Below the pieces are notes generated by a model, which was not told the DNA's origin, searched no databases, and was given only the letters and a program-made list of their open reading frames with translations. Positions 1 through 8,855 of a stretch of 64,000 bases of DNA are shown one piece after another (positions within the stretch are counted from its first letter, which is position 1; each line of letters starts with the position of its first letter). Position numbers and translations under genes: made by a program. The DNA is taken from NCBI GenBank assembly GCA_937944855.1, contig CALFAY010000004.1, forward strand, positions 37,610 through 101,609. The letters are read 5' to 3'. The DNA is from an uncultured Planctomycetota bacterium. Lineage in GTDB: Bacteria; Planctomycetota; Planctomycetia; Gemmatales; HRBIN36.

Positions 1-984
1 GGCTCGCCGATGGCACAGCCAGGTCACGCCGTGGTTCACGACATCCAAGCCGTATTGCACGCCGAGGGAAACGGGATGCGCAGGCCGAACTGCGGCCAGT
101 TCCCGCCGCCGCTGGGCGACCCGGCTCATCAGGCGGAATGCGTCCAGTTTACCTTGCAAGAACGGCCGAAGTTGGCCGGACCAGGCTTTGCGAAGCGTGC
201 GCAGCATCTGAAAAGCCAGGTGCGGGACCAGCCCTGCGATCAGCCACGGCGTCGGCAGATTGCTCCAGAAGACGAGTTCTTCATTGCGGCTGATGAGGCG
301 GACGAGACGGTGCGGCATCGTCCCATAGGTGGCTGAACCGCTATGGAACACCCGTGACTTCGGCTCATAGATGCAGCGATACCCGGCGCGACGCAGGCGG
401 AAGGCGAGATCGGTATCCTCGAAGTACGCTCCGTACTCCGGCCACAAACCGCCGAGCTGAAGCAAGACTTCGCGCCGGTAAAAGCCGCTGCATCCGGAAG
501 GTCCGAAGACTTCGCAGCATTGCAGGTACTCTGGACCGAGTCGGCAGCCGTAGCCGACGTTGCGCGCCCAGCCGATGAGGTGATACGCCTGCCCGGCACT
601 GTCCACGACGGTCGGCTCGTCCATGCGCAAAGTCAGCGGAGCGACGCTGCCGACGGTCGGGTCGGCGAAATGGGCTAGTGCCGCTTCGGCCCAGCCCTCG
701 GTTACGGCCGTGTCATTGTTCAGCAGTTCGACCACGTCGCCGACGGCGTGCCGCAGGCCGAGGTTGACCGCTCCGCAGAAGCCGAGGTTGCTCGGCGTCC
801 GCAGCCGTTCGACCCAGGGATGCTCGCGTCTGAGCCAATCCAGCGTGCCATCCGAGGAGCCGTCATCCACGACGATCACCTGGGTTGCCGGCGGAGCATG
901 TCGGCGAACGCTGGGCAGACAAGTTTTCAGATGCCTACGCCCATTGAACGTCGGGATCACAATTGACAGACTGGAAAGAGGCAT
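1..984 (-). CDS. Family 2 glycosyltransferase (3' end cut by window edge)
   Basis: Reading the minus strand from the ATG at 984 gives an uninterrupted frame of 328 codons that runs off the left edge. The N-terminus (LSIVIPTFNG) is the first strand of a GT-A fold. It is followed by the nucleotide-sugar motif VVDDGSSDGT, by NNDT (metal-binding region) and by a YFEDTDLAFRLRRAGY segment. The last is typical of rhamnosyltransferase-like GT2 enzymes that transfer a sugar from an NDP-sugar onto polysaccharide or O-antigen. A purine-rich stretch, GAAAGGGA, lies about 9 nt upstream of the ATG and supports this start. The C-terminal part after about residue 240 is rich in Leu, Trp and Arg and may sit at the membrane. 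The acceptor and sugar cannot be told. The gene diverges from the beta-propeller gene at 1184. Confidence 0.85.
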   Translation of the reverse strand, partial: MPLSSLSIVIPTFNGRRHLKTCLPSVRRHAPPATQVIVVDDGSSDGTLDWLRREHPWVERLRTPSNLGFCGAVNLGLRHAVGDVVELLNNDTAVTEGWAEAALAHFADPTVGSVAPLTLRMDEPTVVDSAGQAYHLIGWARNVGYGCRLGPEYLQCCEVFGPSGCSGFYRREVLLQLGGLWPEYGAYFEDTDLAFRLRRAGYRCIYEPKSRVFHSGSATYGTMPHRLVRLISRNEELVFWSNLPTPWLIAGLVPHLAFQMLRTLRKAWSGQLRPFLQGKLDAFRLMSRVAQRRRELAAVRPAHPVSLGVQYGLDVVNHGVTWLCHRRA

Positions 985-1183
985 CGTTGAAGTCCCTTTC
1001 GTCGAACCGGGGGATGGAAGTATGGCCGAGCCTCGATGCTCGGACAAGAGCAGACCGGGCAGATCGGCAACAAACCCCGCCGGGATCGACGGAAACGAGG
1101 GACAGGGGGTGGCGGAAAAATGTTGCGCGAAATTCCGCTCTCCAACATCGGAAGGGATGAGTATTTATGGGAGGGAAAGCACC

Positions 1184-2455
1184 ATGTCAGGACGTAGCAA
1201 GTTGTTTGGCGGTAACGTGTTGCGATCATTGCTGGAAATCTTCTGGCTTCCCGTAGCCCTGGCTTGGATGTCGTTTGGGATTTGTTGCGCAGCGGACTGG
1301 CCGCAGTGGCTCGGTCCCAACCGGGACGGCTCCACCGAGGAGCGGGTGGAGAAGTGGACGGAGCCGCCCAAGGTGCTGTGGCGGATACCCGTCGGCGAGG
1401 GCCACGGCGGACCCATCGTGTTCAGCGATCGGGTCTATCTGCATTACAAGACCGACGGGGAAGAGAAGGAGGAGGTCCTTTGCGTCAATGCCAATGACGG
1501 CAAGGAGATATGGCGAAGCAGCTATGAACGTCCGGCCTTTAGCAACATCTATGGCAATGGCCCCCGTTCGACGCCGATCGCCGATCTGGAGCATGTTTAC
1601 ACGATCAGTCCGACGGGCATCCTGATTTGCTGGGATGCCCGTCGAGGCACGGAGAAATGGCGGGTCAGTGTGCTGGAGCAATTCCAGGCCAAGAACCTGT
1701 TTTTCGGCGTTTCCACGTCGCCTTTGCTGGACGGTCAGCGGCTGATCGTCATGGTGGGCGGACCCGAGGCGAGTATTGTGGCGTTCGACAAGGACACCGG
1801 CGGGGTGCTGTGGAAAAGCGGCACCGAACCGGCCAGTTACTCCTCGCCGATCGTGACCCGTGTTGCCGGTCGCCGTGTCGGTTTCTGCCTGACGCAGCAG
1901 GGATTGGTGGCTTTCGATCCGGAAAGCGGCCAGCGGCACTGGAAGTACCATTTTGTGGATCGGCTCAACGAAAGCTCGACCACGCCGGTGCGGATCGGCA
2001 ACGCCGTCTTCGTTTCTTCCGTGACCGCCGGCAGTCTCGCCTTGCGGCTGCGGGACGACGGCGACAAGATCGGCCAGGAGCAGTTGTGGAAGAACGGACT
2101 GACCAGCTACTTCGCCACGCCGGTTTCCGTTGGAAATTACCTGTACGGCGTCTTTGTGTCAGGCATCGTCAATCCGTCGGCTTCCCTTCATTGTCTGGAA
2201 GGCGTGACCGGCAAGAGTTTGTGGTCGCGGCCCAACGTTGGCACTTATCATGCCTCGCTCATTCGGGCGGGGAATCGGCTGCTGCTTCTGGAAGAAGGAG
2301 GAATCCTCGTTTTAATCGAACCGGATCCGCAGAAGTACCAGGAACTGTGCCGGGCCAAGATCTGCGGTCAGACCTGGGCACATCCGGCTTTGAGCGAGGG
2401 CAAGCTCTATGTGCGGGATCGCAAGGAACTGCTGTGCGTGTCCTTGCGGCCGTGA
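1184..2455 (+). CDS. Secreted PQQ-type beta-propeller repeat protein
   Basis: A 423-residue protein. The frame is open from 623, but the ATG at 1184 has GGAGGG about 7 nt upstream and is followed directly by a signal peptide (hydrophobic segment at about residues 17-36, ending CCA-ADWPQ). The rest consists of repeated tryptophan-docking blades of the PQQ/BamB type, such as FDKDTGGVLWKSG, FDPESGQRHWKY and LEGVTGKSLWSRP. The opening WPQWLGPNRDG is typical of the many planctomycete secreted or periplasmic beta-propellers. No catalytic quinoprotein dehydrogenase residues could be assigned, so a binding or scaffold role is more likely than an enzyme. The 3' end converges on the DAHP synthase gene with 17 nt between. 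Confidence 0.85.
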   Translation: MSGRSKLFGGNVLRSLLEIFWLPVALAWMSFGICCAADWPQWLGPNRDGSTEERVEKWTEPPKVLWRIPVGEGHGGPIVFSDRVYLHYKTDGEEKEEVLCVNANDGKEIWRSSYERPAFSNIYGNGPRSTPIADLEHVYTISPTGILICWDARRGTEKWRVSVLEQFQAKNLFFGVSTSPLLDGQRLIVMVGGPEASIVAFDKDTGGVLWKSGTEPASYSSPIVTRVAGRRVGFCLTQQGLVAFDPESGQRHWKYHFVDRLNESSTTPVRIGNAVFVSSVTAGSLALRLRDDGDKIGQEQLWKNGLTSYFATPVSVGNYLYGVFVSGIVNPSASLHCLEGVTGKSLWSRPNVGTYHASLIRAGNRLLLLEEGGILVLIEPDPQKYQELCRAKICGQTWAHPALSEGKLYVRDRKELLCVSLRP

Positions 2456-2472
2456 CCGGAGCTTGATGCCGG

Positions 2473-3489
2473 TCAGGCCAGGACGCGGCCGAGCGGCTCG
2501 GCGATGCGTCGCAGCGTCTCCAGCAGCTTGTCGAACTGGCCGAAGTCGAGCGACTGGGCGCCATCGGACAAGGCCCGATCGGGTTGTGGATGGACTTCGA
2601 TGAGCAGGCCATCGGCCCCAGCGGCCAGGGCGGCCAGGGCCATCGGCGGAACGAAGTCTTGCTTGCCGGTTCCGTGGCTGGGATCGACCAGGATCGGAAG
2701 ATGCGACAATTGTTTGGCCGGCGGTATGACGGACAGATCGAGGGTATTGCGGCTGTGGTCGGAGAAGGTGCGGACGCCGCGCTCGCACAGGATGACCTGC
2801 CAGTTGCCGCCGGACATGACGTACTCGGCTGCCAGCAGCCATTCTTCCAGTGTCGCCGCCATGCCGCGTTTGAGAAGCACCGGCTTCTTCGAGCGGCTGA
2901 CCCGTCGCAGCAAGGCGAAGTTCTGCATGTTGCGGGTGCCGATCTGGATGATGTCGGCGGCTTCCTCGACTGCATCAGCATTTTCGGTGTCCAGAAGCTC
3001 GGTGACGATTCCGATGCCCGTCTTTTCTCTGGCTCGTTTCAGGATGGCCAACCCTTCCAGCCCGAGACCCTGGAACGTGTACGGACTGGTCCTCGGCTTG
3101 AAGGCCCCGGCACGCAGGAGCTTCACGCCGCGACTGACCAGATACTCCGCAGTCTTCAGAATCATCGCCTCGTTTTCCACCGAGCATGGCCCGGCGATGA
3201 GAGTGAACGTGCCGGGACCGATGCGCGTCTGCGGCGTGCAGACCACCGAATCTTCCGGATGCATTTCCCGGCCGGTGAGTTTGAACGGCTTGGTGACGCG
3301 GATGCACTCCAAAACGCCGGGCAGCACTTCGAGCCGACGCGGATCCACCGCCCCGGTGTTGCCTGTGATGCCGATGGCCGTCCGCGTCGAACCGGGCAGC
3401 GGGTGCGGGGTCAGTCCCATTTCCCGAATCGTCTCCACGACGGCCTGAATCTGTTCCGGCGTGGCGTTGACCTGCATGACGACGAGCAT
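2473..3489 (-). CDS. aroF: 3-deoxy-7-phosphoheptulonate synthase (DAHP synthase, type I-beta with N-terminal regulatory domain)
   Basis: The first enzyme of the shikimate pathway, condensing phosphoenolpyruvate and erythrose 4-phosphate. The 338-residue protein starting MLVVMQVNA has an N-terminal ferredoxin-like (ACT-like) domain (about 1-75) and then the TIM-barrel, matching the length and arrangement of the Thermotoga-type enzyme. Signature segments are GAFKPRTSPYTFQGLG, IIQIGTRNMQNF, VLLKRGMA and the metal-binding LVDPSHGTGKQD. An in-frame extension reaches 3624. The start at 3489 is preferred because the regulatory domain begins there and AAGGAG lies about 12 nt upstream. The N-terminal domain suggests feedback control by an aromatic amino acid; this is inferred from the family. 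The gene is divergent from the hydrolase at 3639. Confidence 0.93.
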   Translation of the reverse strand: MLVVMQVNATPEQIQAVVETIREMGLTPHPLPGSTRTAIGITGNTGAVDPRRLEVLPGVLECIRVTKPFKLTGREMHPEDSVVCTPQTRIGPGTFTLIAGPCSVENEAMILKTAEYLVSRGVKLLRAGAFKPRTSPYTFQGLGLEGLAILKRAREKTGIGIVTELLDTENADAVEEAADIIQIGTRNMQNFALLRRVSRSKKPVLLKRGMAATLEEWLLAAEYVMSGGNWQVILCERGVRTFSDHSRNTLDLSVIPPAKQLSHLPILVDPSHGTGKQDFVPPMALAALAAGADGLLIEVHPQPDRALSDGAQSLDFGQFDKLLETLRRIAEPLGRVLA

Positions 3490-3638
3490 GGAAAGAGTTC
3501 TCTCCTTGCTTTCCGACTGGCCAATGCTCATGATACGACAATCCTCCGGCCAGCAGGAGAGCCGGGGCGTCTGAGGCTTGAAAAAATAGGGGGGCAGCCC
3601 TGTTGCAGGCCGTTCCCACTCCACTGCCAGGCGGAACT

Positions 3639-4724
3639 ATGATCTGGAGAATGGGTCCAAGTTGCTTTGTCACGATGCTGACATGCGCTGGGATTTCCGC
3701 AGCGCCGTTTTACGCCGACAAGACCCGGCTGCTGGTTTACATCGATGGGCAACGTCAAGAAAAGCCGATCAGCACGCCCCAGGAATGGGCCATCCGACGA
3801 GGCCACATTCTTCACAACGCCCAGGAGGTCATGGGTCCGCTGCCCGACGCGTCCCGCAAGGTGCCGCTCGATCCCCAGGTCCTCGAAGAGGTCCGCGAAC
3901 CCGCGTACTTGCGCATCAAGCTCACGTTGGCCGTCGAGAAGGACGACCGGCTTCCCGTCTGGCTCTTGATCCCACACCAGGCCCGCAAGCGCGAAGACGG
4001 AACGCAGCCGAAGGTTCCTGCCGTGCTGGTGCCCCATCAGACGACACGGGTCGGCAAGGATGAGCCGGCCGGCGTCGGCGGTCGGCCCGACCTGCACATC
4101 GCCAAGCATCTTGCCGAGCGCGGCTACGTCGCCTTGGCGCCGGATTATCCCAATTTTGGAGAGTACGCGATCGACGTCTATCAGCGCGGGTATGTCAGTG
4201 GAACGATGAAAGGTATCTGGAACCACATGCGCTGCGTGGACTTTCTGCAAACCTTGCCGGAAGTGGACCCGCAGCGAATCGGGGCCATCGGCCACTCTCT
4301 CGGCGGGCACAACAGCATCTTCGCGGCCGTTTTCGACGAACGCATCCGCTGCATCGTGTCCAATTGCGGCTTCAACAGCTTTCCACGTTACATGGGCGGA
4401 AACCTGGCCGGTTGGAGCCACAAGGGCTACATGCCGCGTATCCGCGAACGTTACGAACTGAAGCCGGAGAAGATGCCGTTCGACTTTACGGAGCTGGTCG
4501 CCGCTCTGGCCCCTCGGCCATTTCTGGCCTGTGCTCCGCTACGGGACGACAATTTCGACGTGCAAGGCGTCCGGGAGTGCATCGCCGCCGCCACGCCGGT
4601 TTACATTCTGCTTCAAGCTCCGCAGAACCTGGCGGCCCACTATCCCGACTGCGCTCACGAGTTCCCGCCGGAGGTCCGCCAGGTCGCCTACGATTGGCTG
4701 GACCGCCATCTGAAACGGAAATAG
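3639..4724 (+). CDS. Secreted alpha/beta hydrolase (acetyl xylan esterase / dienelactone hydrolase-like)
   Basis: A 361-residue protein beginning with a signal peptide (MIWRMGPSCFVTMLTCAGISA). The nucleophile elbow is GHSLGGH with Ser220. An aspartate follows the next-to-last strand (PFLACAPLRDDNF) and a histidine sits in CAHEFPPEVR near the C-terminus, which completes a Ser-Asp-His triad. The HLAERGYVALAPDYPNFGEY region is characteristic of the family. The substrate is unknown; planctomycete relatives are usually annotated as esterases or prolyl oligopeptidase-like peptidases. Upstream in-frame codons from 3603 lack a signal peptide start, so the ATG at 3639 is chosen. The 3' end converges on the TPR gene. 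Confidence 0.85.
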   Translation: MIWRMGPSCFVTMLTCAGISAAPFYADKTRLLVYIDGQRQEKPISTPQEWAIRRGHILHNAQEVMGPLPDASRKVPLDPQVLEEVREPAYLRIKLTLAVEKDDRLPVWLLIPHQARKREDGTQPKVPAVLVPHQTTRVGKDEPAGVGGRPDLHIAKHLAERGYVALAPDYPNFGEYAIDVYQRGYVSGTMKGIWNHMRCVDFLQTLPEVDPQRIGAIGHSLGGHNSIFAAVFDERIRCIVSNCGFNSFPRYMGGNLAGWSHKGYMPRIRERYELKPEKMPFDFTELVAALAPRPFLACAPLRDDNFDVQGVRECIAAATPVYILLQAPQNLAAHYPDCAHEFPPEVRQVAYDWLDRHLKRK

Positions 4725-4754
4725 CTTTGCCGATAACCGCAGACCGACGGATGC

Positions 4755-5534
4755 TCAGCTACCTTTGCGGCGCTCCTGACGATGCGGAGTCGGCTGCGGC
4801 GTCCGCGCGGGAGCGTCGAGACGAATTGTCCCGCTGTCTGTCGCCTCGATCCGCGGCAAGGGCTTGGTATTGGTCGGCAACCGGACGATGATCGGTTCCT
4901 GACCGTGTCTCATCCTTTCGCGCTGCTGACGGTAGCGGGCCTCATGCCAGCGGATTTCATCCCACAGCCGACGCAGCCGGGTGTCGTCCGGATTGCGGAA
5001 CAGGGCGTGCAGAGCAACGCGGCGAGCCTTTTCAAAGTCCCGCAAAGCGACCCAGCCGAGAGCCAGTTGCTGAGCGTACTGGGCGTCTTCAGGGGCCAGT
5101 GCGACGGCCTTCTCCAGCTTGCGAATGCCGAGTCGAATCTTGCCTTGCGTGATGAGGAAGGCACCCCAGGCAGCGAAGTACTCGGCATTGGCCGGATCGA
5201 GCCGGGCAGCCTGGCGAAAGTAGTGGAGAGCACGGCGGGGATCGGCTTCAGGATCGTCTTCCAACGCCACGGCCATCATGAAATGGTACTGGGCGTTGTC
5301 GGGGCGGTAGGCGAGGGCGACGTGCAGGTGCCGGCGAGCTTGGGAATACTCCCGCCGGCGGAGATGGATCTCGGCGAGAAGAACCTGAGCTTGCTCGGCG
5401 ACGACGAGGTCGTCCCCCCCCATTCGCACCAGTTTCGTCAGAATCTCCAGAGCTTCCAGATCGCGACCGTGACGCAGATAGCCTTGGGCGATTTCCAAAG
5501 CACGCTGGGCAAGCGGAACGATGTGCCGTTTCAT
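4755..5534 (-). CDS. Tetratricopeptide repeat protein
   Basis: 259 residues starting MKRHIVPLAQRALE, preceded by AAGGAGG about 9 nt upstream of the ATG at 5534; the open frame beyond that is not needed. At least five TPR units can be read, with the usual small residues (Ala/Gly) at helix positions: SQARRHLHVALAYRPDN, ALHYFRQAARLDPANAEY and GIRKLEKAVALAPEDAQYA. After about residue 190 the protein becomes Arg-rich with a short Pro/Thr tail and has no recognisable domain. No signal peptide is seen, so it is probably cytoplasmic and mediates protein contacts. The partner is unknown. It lies about 150 nt downstream of the ABC exporter operon on the same strand. Confidence 0.75.
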   Translation of the reverse strand: MKRHIVPLAQRALEIAQGYLRHGRDLEALEILTKLVRMGGDDLVVAEQAQVLLAEIHLRRREYSQARRHLHVALAYRPDNAQYHFMMAVALEDDPEADPRRALHYFRQAARLDPANAEYFAAWGAFLITQGKIRLGIRKLEKAVALAPEDAQYAQQLALGWVALRDFEKARRVALHALFRNPDDTRLRRLWDEIRWHEARYRQQRERMRHGQEPIIVRLPTNTKPLPRIEATDSGTIRLDAPARTPQPTPHRQERRKGS

Positions 5535-5684
5535 GGGCCAGCCTCCTTGCTCGGCAGCCGCGAACCGTCCCTGGCCGCGGTGGTGGGGGCATTCTAGCCC
5601 CTGCCGACCGCGTCGCAAGAGCAATCACCGCAGCATTTCCTTGGTCTGGGACATTTTTCTGGGCGTCCGCACAAACCTTGCCGG

Positions 5685-6629
5685 CTACAGCGGAGCCGGC
5701 AAATCGCGGCGAGTGAATCGCCAGATAGCCAGCAGATAGCCGACTGCTCCCACCAGCGTCAGCGTGACGACGACGTGGGCCATGAACCAGGCGGATTCGC
5801 TGAATCCGCGGCTGATCGGCACCATCCATTGGCCCGGCAGCCGGAGGATGATCGGCTGGGGGCGATAGTAGTAGAACACGGTGAACGGTCGCAGGGCCTG
5901 AAGCGGCGACCAGACTTCGCCGAGAATGTTGATTAGGAATTGCACCAGGGTCACCCCCAAAGCCACTCCCAGAACCCGCCATCGGTAGCGTCCGATGGCC
6001 GAGAGAAAAATCGTGTATCCGCTGACGGCGAACATCAACGCTGCCGAATTGATCGCAGCCCGGGCGAAGTCCTCCAGCCGAATCACCACCGGACGATTCG
6101 GACCGACCACGGGGGCCGCTGCTCCGTACACGTCGAACAGATGAATCCCGGCCGCCGTCCCAAGCACCATGCAAGCGACCAGGACCGGAATCGTCACGAT
6201 GTCCACGGCCAGATGCGTCGTTATCACCTTCCAGCGCGCGATCGGCTGAGCCAGCAGAAGCTCCATCGTGCCGCGGTCGATTTCTCCGGCAATGGCTCCC
6301 GAGGAACGACCGATGGCCCAGATGCAGTAAACCGTGATGATGAACGGATGCACGTAACCGACTGAGAGCAGACTTTGCGGGTCGTTGATCTGCACCATCT
6401 CGCCGCCGAGCATGGACCGGATCAACTCGCCCGGGCCTCGCAGCACCTCGTTCTCGAACGCCTTCATGGCCCCGAACGAGCCGAACAGGGACAGCAGCTT
6501 CGGCGTGATTTCCAAAAGCCGCGAAGTGATCTTCGCCCACAAAAGCTCGTAAGCGAAGATCAGCAGGCAGACGAAAAACATCGGCCAGCGAATGTCGCGG
6601 AGCAGTTTAACAAAGAGCGTCCAGCTCAT
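5685..6629 (-). CDS. ABC-2 type transporter permease
   Basis: 314 residues starting MSWTLFVKLLRDIRWP with about six hydrophobic segments. The segment GEIDRGTMELLLAQPIARW is the ABC-2/NatB-type coupling region, found between the second membrane span and the next. The start codon overlaps the stop of the upstream ATPase gene (ATGA at 6626-6629), which indicates translational coupling and settles this start against the longer frame from 6746. With the ATPase it should form an exporter or ABC-type membrane remodelling complex in the inner membrane. The substrate is unknown. Confidence 0.85.
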   Translation of the reverse strand: MSWTLFVKLLRDIRWPMFFVCLLIFAYELLWAKITSRLLEITPKLLSLFGSFGAMKAFENEVLRGPGELIRSMLGGEMVQINDPQSLLSVGYVHPFIITVYCIWAIGRSSGAIAGEIDRGTMELLLAQPIARWKVITTHLAVDIVTIPVLVACMVLGTAAGIHLFDVYGAAAPVVGPNRPVVIRLEDFARAAINSAALMFAVSGYTIFLSAIGRYRWRVLGVALGVTLVQFLINILGEVWSPLQALRPFTVFYYYRPQPIILRLPGQWMVPISRGFSESAWFMAHVVVTLTLVGAVGYLLAIWRFTRRDLPAPL

Positions 6630-7504
6630 GAGACGGTTCCGTGATAGCGTTGATATACCGTGCTCAGGCCGATCGGTTCGATGCGAAGATCGACAACGCG
6701 ATGCTCGGCCAGCCAGCCCAACAGCGGATCGAGGTTGCCCTCGCACACGAAGGTCATCGCTCCGTCCTGTTGCTCTTTCAACTGAATGCCGTCGAGCCGA
6801 GGCGGAGTCGTCGGTTTGCTTCCCGGGGCGAAGCGAACCCGTGCCGCGCGGATTTGTCGCAGTTCGCTCATCGGTTGCAGATGCACGAGCCGACCGCGGG
6901 CCAGGATGCTGATGCGGTCGCAGACCCGCTCGACCTCCGGAAGGACGTGGGAGGAAAAAAGCACCGTCTTGCCTTCGGCTTTGGCATGAAGCAACTGGTC
7001 GAGCAATTCGTCCCGCATGACGGGATCGAGCGTGTTGGTCGGCTCGTCGAGGATGACCAGGGGGACGCGAGGCAGCAGCACCTGAATCAGGGCCAGTTTC
7101 CGTTTCATGCCCGACGACAGGCTGGAAATCGGCTTGGACAAGTCGATCTCGAATCGTTTGGCCAGCCGATCTGCTTCCCCGTCCAGGGGCTGATCGTGCA
7201 GCCGGGACAGGAAGCGGAGCAATTGCCGACCCGTCATGTTCTCGTACAGTCGCAGTTCGCCGGGCAGATAGGCCACCTGCCGCCGCACCTCCACGCTTTG
7301 CGACCAGCAGTCGAATCCTGCGATGCGAGCGGAACCCGAAGTCGGCCTCAAGAAGCCAAGCAACAGGCGGATCGTCGTTGATTTGCCGGAGCCGTTCGGT
7401 CCCAACAGGCCGAAAATCTCCCCCCGACCGATGCTGAGCGTCAGGCTGTCCAAAGCCCGGAATCGGCCGTAGTCCTTGGTCAGTCGGTCGGTTTCGAGCA
7501 GCAT
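6626..7504 (-). CDS. ABC transporter ATP-binding protein (ABC-2/CcmA-NatA type)
   Basis: 292 residues with a full nucleotide-binding domain: Walker A LLGPNGSGKSTT, signature SSLSSGMKRKL (a drug/natA-type variant of LSGGQ), Walker B LVILDEPT and the switch histidine in LFSSHVLPEVERVC. After residue 225 there is a C-terminal extension of about 65 residues, as is common for this exporter class. It is the first gene of a two-gene minus-strand operon with its permease, overlapping it by 4 nt. It is divergent from the thiolase operon; about 117 nt separate the two starts. Confidence 0.92.
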   Translation of the reverse strand: MLLETDRLTKDYGRFRALDSLTLSIGRGEIFGLLGPNGSGKSTTIRLLLGFLRPTSGSARIAGFDCWSQSVEVRRQVAYLPGELRLYENMTGRQLLRFLSRLHDQPLDGEADRLAKRFEIDLSKPISSLSSGMKRKLALIQVLLPRVPLVILDEPTNTLDPVMRDELLDQLLHAKAEGKTVLFSSHVLPEVERVCDRISILARGRLVHLQPMSELRQIRAARVRFAPGSKPTTPPRLDGIQLKEQQDGAMTFVCEGNLDPLLGWLAEHRVVDLRIEPIGLSTVYQRYHGTVS

Positions 7505-7539
7505 CGGTGCCTGTGCCCAGTTCCGGTTGACGTTCGCAA

Positions 7540-7569
7540 TTGTGCCTTCGTCGAGGTCCGTCTTATAAT
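7540..7569 (+). promoter_or_regulatory. Sigma-70 type promoter for the thiolase-mutase operon
   Basis: A perfect TATAAT at 7564-7569 has a TTGTGC 18 nt upstream (7540-7545), in the divergent gap before the thiolase start at 7622. The -10 is a full consensus match and the -35 matches 3 of 6. Transcription would begin near 7576, leaving a leader of about 45 nt. Confidence 0.6.
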
Positions 7570-7621
7570 CTTACGATAGTCAGGTTGCCCTTCTTCGCCA
7601 GCCGCGGCAGGAGACTGTCCC

Positions 7622-8800
7622 ATGGCTGAAAGCTGGATCCTGTCCGCCGTTCGCACACCCATCGGCAAGTTTCTCGGAGCCTTGGCCGACCTGACCGCCC
7701 CGGAGTTGGGTGCCCTCGTCGTCCGGGAGGCGTTGCGCCGCAGCGGTGCCGATCCATCCGAAGTGGACGAAGTGATCCTCGGCTGCGTGGTCCAGGCGGG
7801 ATTAGGTCAGAATCCCGCACGGCAGGCGGCCCTCAAGGCGGGCTTGCCGGACACTATCGCCGCCGTGACCGTTAACAAGGTCTGCGGTTCGGGGTTGAAG
7901 GCGGTCATGCTCGCCGATCAGGCCATTCGTAGCGGCGACGCCCAGCTCATCGTCGCCGGCGGCATGGAGAGCATGAGCCGTGCTCCGTTTCTTCTGGTCG
8001 GAGCGCGGAACGGCTGGAAATACGGCGATCAAAAGGCAGTCGATGCTCTGATCCACGACGGCTTGTGGTGTGCCTTCGAGCATTGCCACATGGGCGAATC
8101 GGCGGAGTACATCGCCGAGCGCTGCGAGGTGTCCCGAGACGACATGGACCGCTTCGCCGCGCAGAGCCACCACCGCGCCGCTACGGCGTGGGACAGAGGG
8201 CTGTTCGACGCCGAGGTACTGCCGGTCACCGTCGGCAGCGGCACCAAGGCCCGGACGGTGAACCGGGACGAAGGTATCCGACCGGAAACGTCTGTGGAAG
8301 TTCTCGCCAAGCTGAAACCGGCGTTTCGATCTGACGGGCGGGTGACAGCGGGAAACGCTTCCATGATGAGCGACGGAGCCTCGGCCGTGGTCGTCGCGGA
8401 TGCGGCGACAGTCAGACGCCTGAAAGTGCCGCCCCTTGCCCGCATCGTCGCCTCGGCGGCGGCCGGGGTCGCTCCCCGGGACATCTTCCTGGCCCCGGTG
8501 CTGGCCATCCGCAAGGTCCTGGACAAGGCTGGGCTGAAACTCGATGACATCGACCTGTTCGAGATCAACGAGGCATTCGCCGCCCAGATGCGGGCGTGTC
8601 TGAAAGAGCTGAACCTGGACGAGGAACGGGTCAATGTGCAGGGCGGAGCGCTTGCTTTGGGACATCCGATCGGAGCCTCCGGAGCACGGACGCTGACCAC
8701 GTTGCTGTATGCCATGCAGACTCGCAAAGTCCGCCGTGGTCTGGTTTCGTTGTGCCTGGGTGGCGGCAATGCCGTGGCCATGATCGTGGAACGCGGCTGA
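7622..8800 (+). CDS. Acetyl-CoA acetyltransferase (thiolase)
   Basis: 392 residues, the standard length for biosynthetic thiolase. The acyl-accepting cysteine is C88 in NKVCGSGLKA. The catalytic H348 is in ALGHPIGASG and the second cysteine, C378, is in CLGGGNA, exactly the spacing of Zoogloea-type thiolase. It converts two acetyl-CoA to acetoacetyl-CoA, or the reverse. It is the first gene of a plus-strand unit with the acyl-CoA mutase subunits and a MeaB-type G protein, which points to short-chain (C4) acyl-CoA metabolism. The ATG at 7622 is used because the N-terminus aligns with the family. Confidence 0.92.
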   Translation: MAESWILSAVRTPIGKFLGALADLTAPELGALVVREALRRSGADPSEVDEVILGCVVQAGLGQNPARQAALKAGLPDTIAAVTVNKVCGSGLKAVMLADQAIRSGDAQLIVAGGMESMSRAPFLLVGARNGWKYGDQKAVDALIHDGLWCAFEHCHMGESAEYIAERCEVSRDDMDRFAAQSHHRAATAWDRGLFDAEVLPVTVGSGTKARTVNRDEGIRPETSVEVLAKLKPAFRSDGRVTAGNASMMSDGASAVVVADAATVRRLKVPPLARIVASAAAGVAPRDIFLAPVLAIRKVLDKAGLKLDDIDLFEINEAFAAQMRACLKELNLDEERVNVQGGALALGHPIGASGARTLTTLLYAMQTRKVRRGLVSLCLGGGNAVAMIVERG

Positions 8801-8855
8801 TTCGACGGGTGTAATCAGATCTGAATCCAACTGCTTTACGATCGTGAGAGTGAAC

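Noticed and set aside
623..1183. N-terminal extension of the first beta-propeller gene
   Set aside because: It overlaps the glycosyltransferase on the opposite strand, lacks a ribosome binding site and would bury the signal peptide.
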